Source of the DNA: Reticulitermes lucifugus
Lineage: Eukaryota > Arthropoda > Insecta > Blattodea > Rhinotermitidae
NCBI GenBank assembly: GCA_026260175.1
Contig: JAKCWW010000216.1
Coordinates: 96,044 to 134,533, forward strand
Direction: 5' to 3'
DNA: 38,490 bases
The notes under the pieces were generated by a model. That model saw only the letters and a program-made list of their open reading frames with translations. It did not search any database and had not been told where the DNA came from. A program made the translations under genes and the position numbers. Positions 33,473-38,490 of the stretch are shown one piece after another. Each line of letters begins with the position of its first letter. The first letter of the stretch is position 1.

Positions 33473-33779
33473 CCTTACAATACGTTTCTACCGAATTGGG
33501 TCATCGTCAGGTAATGCATACTAAAACACATTAAGAAGAATTACTGCAATAAACGTTGCTTGAATTTAAAAGAAATCTTATTTTAAAATTAATTATTTAA
33601 ATTCAAACAACTTTTAATGCAGCAATTTTTCTTGCTATATTTTAAGATGTTTTACCTGAAAATGGCCCATTTCGGACGAAATGCTTTGTAAGGGAATTTT
33701 CCAAATTCATGATAAACATAATTATTTGTGATCTGCGGTGTCTTTTCCTTTATTATTATGACAATTCTGATGAATGTAT

Positions 33780-34325
33780 TGAAAATAATAGCGATTTCAA
33801 TGCCTGAAGAAAACAAGACATACGTATTTGGTCGGAAATTGAAAGGGATTAAGAGAAGGGTATTTGATAGACTTACGCTGAAAAGGCAGTAATATATAAT
33901 TGGTCATAACTCTAAGATATGCATTATTTCGATGTTTATTGGCGGAAATTTGTGTAAGACACTCTTAAAGCCAATCTTAAGGAACCCTGTCTTGAATGAG
34001 GATTCCTTAAATTAATTAATTTATTTATTTGGAATATAATTTAACATTTCGTGAAATAATATTGTGAAGAAACTTGCCAAGAAAGACATTTGGACCTAGC
34101 AGAAATACGTAGAAGTATGAAAATAATCAGGCCCACTTAATGGGAGCTGAGAGGCTTTAATTCGTCTTTTAACACATATATTGTTTTGGTGGTTAATCCA
34201 AGTTTAGTGAGAGGGAAGGCTCTTAGGCTCAAAAAAATAAAAATAATTTCAAGGATCCATACACAACAAATATGCTGGTGAAGAGGTAACACTATGCACT
34301 TGTGTTCGGGCAGGAACATATGCTA
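33780..34325. other. unassigned A/T-rich sequence
   Basis: Nothing is recognised. Confidence 0.45.
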
Positions 34326-34327
34326 CA

Positions 34328-34600
34328 TTGATTGAGATTTGTGTACGCTTCTTCAGGCTTTTAGGCAATCGAATGTCGGTAGGGGTGAGACTTTTCGAAC
34401 TTGTCGAGACAGGCCCTGGGGCCAAACCAGTCTCCTGTAAAGGGGTACAGGGTCTCTTTTCCGATGTTAAAGCAGCCGGGGCGTGGTGTTGGCCAGCCAC
34501 TCCCACCTAGTGCCGAGGTTAAACAAAGAGTAGACCTATACCTCTACTCCTCATGGGTCTTCATGGACTGTTATAGGGTGAAACATAACTTTTTAAGTGT
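34328..34600 (+). repeat. dispersed insect repeat (SINE- or LINE-end-like)
   Basis: An abruptly G/C-rich block contains 'gtcgagacaggccctggggc', 'cctgtaaaggggtacagggt', 'cactcccacctagtgccgag' and 'cctctactcctcatgggtct' followed by 'tcatggactgttatagggtg'. I remember near-identical strings at many sites in cockroach and termite sequence, often translated into spurious proteins. Frames of 60-85 codons on both strands are by-products. I cannot say whether it is a SINE or the 3' end of a LINE; no ORF for an enzyme is present. Confidence 0.55.
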
Positions 34601-34754
34601 ATCCTCAAGCCCTTAAGAGAAGTGCCAAAAATATCTCGATCGTATCACAAAGGATAAATTTCTGATCTTTTATAATGATCGTTTTACTAATAACTGTAAA
34701 CTGTCGGCTCTGTACAGCCTGAGAAACACAAAGTGACGTAAAATAAACTGCACA

Positions 34755-34910
34755 AACATTATTGTGTTTAAAAGATTTCCTGAAAATTTATTAAAATAAA
34801 AACCACATGGAAGATACACTGGTTGATCGGATGATAATATTAAAATAAATTCTGGAAAAGCAGGTTCTGGAATTGCGAACTAGATTGAGTAGGCTCACGC
34901 TATGTTTTTA
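34755..34910 (+). pseudogene. LINE C-terminal relic (DNIKM type), copy 5
   Basis: From 34755, in one frame, the reading is NIIVFKRFPENLLK, stop, KPHGRYTG, stop, SDDNIKI. This parallels the family order NAYRVLVGKPEGKRPL, GRPRRRW, EDNIKM. The DNIKI codons lie at about 34833-34847, in register with the start, so this copy has decayed mainly by substitution. Downstream similarity fades after 34860. It is a short 5'-truncated fragment without a reverse-transcriptase core. Confidence 0.5.
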
Positions 34911-34914
34911 AGCA

Positions 34915-37235
34915 CGATAATAAATAACTGAATTACGCAAAGGAGGGAATTTCTGAACCATCTTCATAATTATTGCCACTTCAAGAATATCCTACAAAAC
35001 GGAGATAATCTCATTTAGAAAACTGTGTTCAGAGATAAGAAGCATTTACTACATAAAACACTGAGGGACATTACCGGTCTTGGAAAGAAATCTAAATTGT
35101 TAAACATCACGGGATTACAAAAGAGGAAGCTCATCCCTTAGTTCATTTGCTTCTTTCTACATTCAGAGCATATAAATCAAAATCTTCATTACGTGCGAAT
35201 ACTACAATACCAAAAATGAAATCATCACTCTTAACAAAGAAACAGAAAAAACTAGGGAAAGAAAATCACATAAAGTATAAGGAATACAAGTTTTGGGATA
35301 GGAGGAGATAAATTTGATGAGGAGGAAGACCGACGAAGATGTGGCGAGAGAGATAAGGTGCATAGTTTATCACCAGAGCTGGGAGAGAAAGACGGTTCAA
35401 GAGACTTTACCAACATGCAAATTACTCTACTGATAGCATTAACTCCCATTTCAACCCTTCCACCATCCTCAAACATACATACATACATACATACATACAA
35501 CACACCTTTATACAACCAGAACCTCACTTCCTACTCTGCTGTGCATTCTCTCAGCCCTCCCTAAACAAATATAAACCTTTAATGTAACATAGAAAGCTAC
35601 CAGTCACACCCATAAACACCAAAAACAAGATAAAATAGGTCATTTTCCTGGGTGGTAGTGAGGTTGGTATGTGCATAAGGGATAAGTGTGAATCCCAGAC
35701 CTCTGGATTTCTGTAATCTTACTGTAGATGCAGAACGGAGCTGTAAATGTGAGCCACCCGCTGAGATAAGAAGGTAACATTTTCGCTTTCTGTTTCTGCC
35801 TGTGAGGTTAAGGATTTGTTGGAGGTATTCACAGATCAACCATGAATATTACATGCAGAGTACTACAGCCAGCTATGGTAATTGAAATTGAATTTCTTGG
35901 TTTTTTTAAGAAATTGAAAAATAAAAACTCTTTTTAGGGTCATTTGCTAATGCTCAGTATCTAGACTATGTAGTGTCGAGTGCTGACGTGTGAATATCTA
36001 TAAGTAGAATCGATGGAATTATAATGGACAGGGAAAATCCGAAGTACTCTGAAATAACCTTGTTTCTGGGCCGCTTTGTGTGAAACAAACCACACATGGA
36101 CGGTCCTGGGATAGAAACCAATTCTCTGCGGTGAAAAATCGGATACTTGCTGAAGTAAAGTTATTGTATCTGTATTTATTTTGGACGGTAGTTTTCAATG
36201 GTTTATTGATAATGACATGGAAGTGACCAAGTCTCACCTTCAGTGTTTTCTTGGATTTACAAACAGCACGAGACTCGTCAGATAGGATATTTCAATGTGA
36301 AATAACAACTTTATCCACTTAACTGAAAGACACGAAAATACTTCACTTAAAGCGAAAGTTATGTCTTTGTTTATTCAACAACACACTATCATCGGAATGC
36401 ACCATATGTCCATGGGTCAAGTTTTATCTGTTCGGTAGTTCATTTAACTACGTTCTACAGAAAATTTGTTTGGTGTGAATGATGAATTAGGAATTATGTG
36501 ACGGAACTTATTTGTACTCTTTTGAAGGTACCATCCCACCGCTTGACTGCAGAGACTGAGCAAAACTCTTAAGAATAAAGCTACTAACAAAGAGTGATTT
36601 GGTAGATTCTAAGCCGATATTTCAGAATACAGGACTACGGCAATAACATAAAGAAACAACACTACACAGAACAATGAGCTACACACGGTACACAGACATA
36701 CAGAGGGCCGAACTGAAATTCCATCGCAGCTTCCTGCAGGAATTTGCTACTACTTGCCATTCTCTGGCGACAATTACGTTTATCATATGAAAATAGACTT
36801 GCATATAGATTAGGGAGATGGCGCAAATTCACACGATCCCTGAGGCAGTAATTAGCAGTCTGATCACATTGCATACCCTTTCTACAACTCTCCACTCGTA
36901 TTAACGAAATACAGAATTTGGATTACGGAGTGAGGCAAGCGGCCACGTTAATTCTGGCAACATCTGGAGGGGCCATACAGAACCTACCCCTCCAAACACT
37001 TCTACTGTTCCAAGTACTTTTGCACTATTGTAGCAGTGATAGTCCCAACCGGGCGGGACGGCGATGCTCTCTAGTGTCACCTGATCCTAGGGCGTAATTA
37101 TTTACTAATATAGACCAATGGGCTTTGCATCTATACATACAGAAGAACATAACCAAATAAGCTATCCAGTTTTCATTTAGTTCATACATATATTTTTTTT
37201 ACCTGAACTTTCCAATTTATCCATCAGGCCTATGT
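34915..37235. other. unassigned sequence with one microsatellite
   Basis: A (CATA)n run of about seven units lies at 35473-35500. Minus frames of 72-91 codons (35252-35527, 35597-35839, 36019-36237, 36662-36895) have no recognised motif; the first one runs through the microsatellite. A slightly G/C-richer patch at about 36930-37095 is also unassigned. Confidence 0.4.
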
Positions 37236-37239
37236 AGGA

Positions 37240-37420
37240 TGTACCATCGCTCAGCAATTAGTCGCCGGCACATCTGTTTGGAGGACCGAGTCTGATCCCT
37301 TACCAATCCGTGTGCGATTTGTTGTTGAAAATGTAGCACTGAGACAGGTTTTCTGACAAGGACGTCGGTTTCGTCAAATCAGTATCGTTCTACGAGTGCT
37401 CCGTATTCATTCATTTATCT
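37240..37420 (+). mobile_element. decayed tRNA-derived SINE
   Basis: 'accatcgctcagcaattagt' (37243-37262) resembles a tRNA 5' half with A box, and 'gagtctgatccct' (37288-37300) a damaged B box, about 40 bases apart as in a tRNA. The body 'gacaggttttctgac' then 'aaggacgtcggtttcgtc' (37342-37375) corresponds to 19882-19915. It ends near 'ccgtattcattcattt'. It is a different SINE family from the two copies at 12.9 and 22.4 kb and much more decayed. Confidence 0.55.
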
Positions 37421-37424
37421 ATAG

Positions 37425-38490
37425 ACGACGCTATATAATATTATGAATTCAGAGCGTAAGTGTTGTTAAATAAAGCACTGTAAATGTAAGGCTGTATAAT
37501 GAGTTCGACATCATTACCTGCATCTAAAATATATTAGTTATCACCACAGAGTGAGTTTTATATTTTTATAACAGGAGAGAGAAAGCACAAATACTTTATT
37601 CAGATTTATTTTTAAATAAATTGTAGAGAAACGATTGTCTTCTCTGACACGACGGGTACTTGACTTAGTCATCTGCAGCTAATCCTACTTAAGTAGCAGC
37701 TGCACATTTCTCCAGGGGACATGGTATAACAGAAAGAACGATATACAAAACTGATTGTGAATGTGAACGGAGCACTGAAACTAGGCTCATGACATCGTCT
37801 TATATTCTCGGAGACACAATATGATAATTCGTGTGCTAGACCCCAACCTTCGCTACTGAGGAACTCCTACAAAGCAAAACGAGACTAATTAGCAGGAAAA
37901 ATCGTTAGAGCAAGATTCTGGCTCTCATATTTTCTTGCGATATATCTTCCTTAAAATACGCCTTCTTTTAGACAGGGTCAACGTTGCTAATTACAAATAA
38001 GCATGTGGTGCATGGGATTTCAGGTTCTCACTGTGGTGGCTATAAAGACTGCATTTTTCAGGGCGTGACACCTTGTTGTTTGGTAGAGAAAATTCTGGTA
38101 TGTACCTAATAATGTTCACGGCAATACCCGTAAAATGGTTTCGACAGAATTTTAAAAATTATTATTACTATTTAGTACTTGGAATCCTCTATTTAAGCTT
38201 AGAACTACAAAACGATTTATATAAATTGCACAAAATCTGAACTTCTGCAATGGAAAGCATTTATAATTCAAAACAAGAGAGGTCCGACACGGTGAAAAGG
38301 TCCTAAACAAAGAAAAATTTGATAATTTTAAATGGTTTTGTAACGAACTGCGAGAAATTCGGCTGAAGGAAAGAAATTCCGCAAAAAAGAAAATTTATGT
38401 TAGGATAAAGTAGATTTTTTTTTTAAAAAGTGCAGTGGAACAATATCAAGAAATGTGTGTTAGATACTATGAGTGGTTTGGTTGGAAAAG
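37425..38490. other. unassigned A/T-rich sequence
   Basis: No frame above 60 codons and no recognised repeat is present. Confidence 0.5.

Larger units (their letters stand above)
33195..33775. mobile_element. older inverted-repeat element, split by a nested insertion
   Basis: The left arm is in two pieces (about 33195-33275 and 33462-33565) separated by the nested element. Joined, it is the inverted counterpart of about 33600-33770. The shared word 'gatcacaaataattatgttt' (left, 33237-33256) recurs inverted on the right near 33712-33731. Each arm carries a hammerhead-like motif. On the minus strand, CTGACGA (33504-33510) and GAAA (33485-33488); on the plus strand, CTGAAAA (33656-33662) and GAAA (33678-33681). 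Only about 30-40 bases lie between the arms. The arms have diverged by substitutions and small indels, so this copy is older than its passenger. I found no clear duplication. Confidence 0.7.

Noticed and set aside
35252..35527. 91-codon minus frame
   Set aside because: Its N-terminal part is the (CATA)n microsatellite translated; the rest has no recognised motif.

Overview
The window looks like A/T-rich, gene-poor intergenic or intronic DNA of a large arthropod genome. It is most likely from a cockroach-type (blattodean) insect. That guess rests on the repeat content: a tRNA-derived SINE whose antisense frame gives the familiar GFEPTIPASERPQTHAL peptide, LINE C-terminal relics carrying RWEDNIKM-like and WIGHILRxNCLLKH-like motifs, and a dispersed repeat with the phrase 'cctagtgccgaggtt'. 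I recall these from cockroach and termite sequence but could not search for them. I see no intact protein-coding gene, rRNA, functional tRNA gene, CRISPR array or bacterial signal. The longest open frame is 134 codons.

Layout. Bases 1-60 hold the 3' end of a foldback retroelement family. Around 2.6, 5.4, 7.0, 28.9 and 34.8 kb lie five independently decayed C-terminal ends of one LINE type; 4.0-4.4 kb holds the C-terminal end of another LINE plus its short-repeat tail. A G/C-rich island with long antisense-overlapping frames sits at 4.86-5.17 kb. A 459-bp inverted-repeat element with a 12-bp target-site duplication lies at 6.37-6.83 kb, and a relative at 8.89-8.99 kb. The same SINE family occurs at 12.9-13.15 kb (minus) and 22.45-22.70 kb (plus), the latter followed by a (TATG)n microsatellite. 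More decayed tRNA-derived or SINE-body fragments occur at 9.6, 19.9 and 37.3 kb. A 27-bp tandem repeat that stays in frame is found at 32.2-32.35 kb inside the longest open frame. At 33.2-33.8 kb a near-perfect 186-bp palindromic element has inserted, with an 11-bp duplication, into an older inverted-repeat element. A dispersed repeat lies at 34.33-34.6 kb.

The most interesting theme is a set of short elements that share inverted repeats, a common 3' tail (AATGCAcGGTGAA) and an internal motif, CTGANGA-hairpin-GAAAC, resembling a hammerhead-ribozyme core. Inverted partial copies, variable 11-12 bp duplications and hammerhead-like cores together suggest Penelope-like retroelements or their non-autonomous derivatives. 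This is an inference and needs a repeat-library and covariance-model check. The remaining sequence is unassigned A/T-rich DNA.
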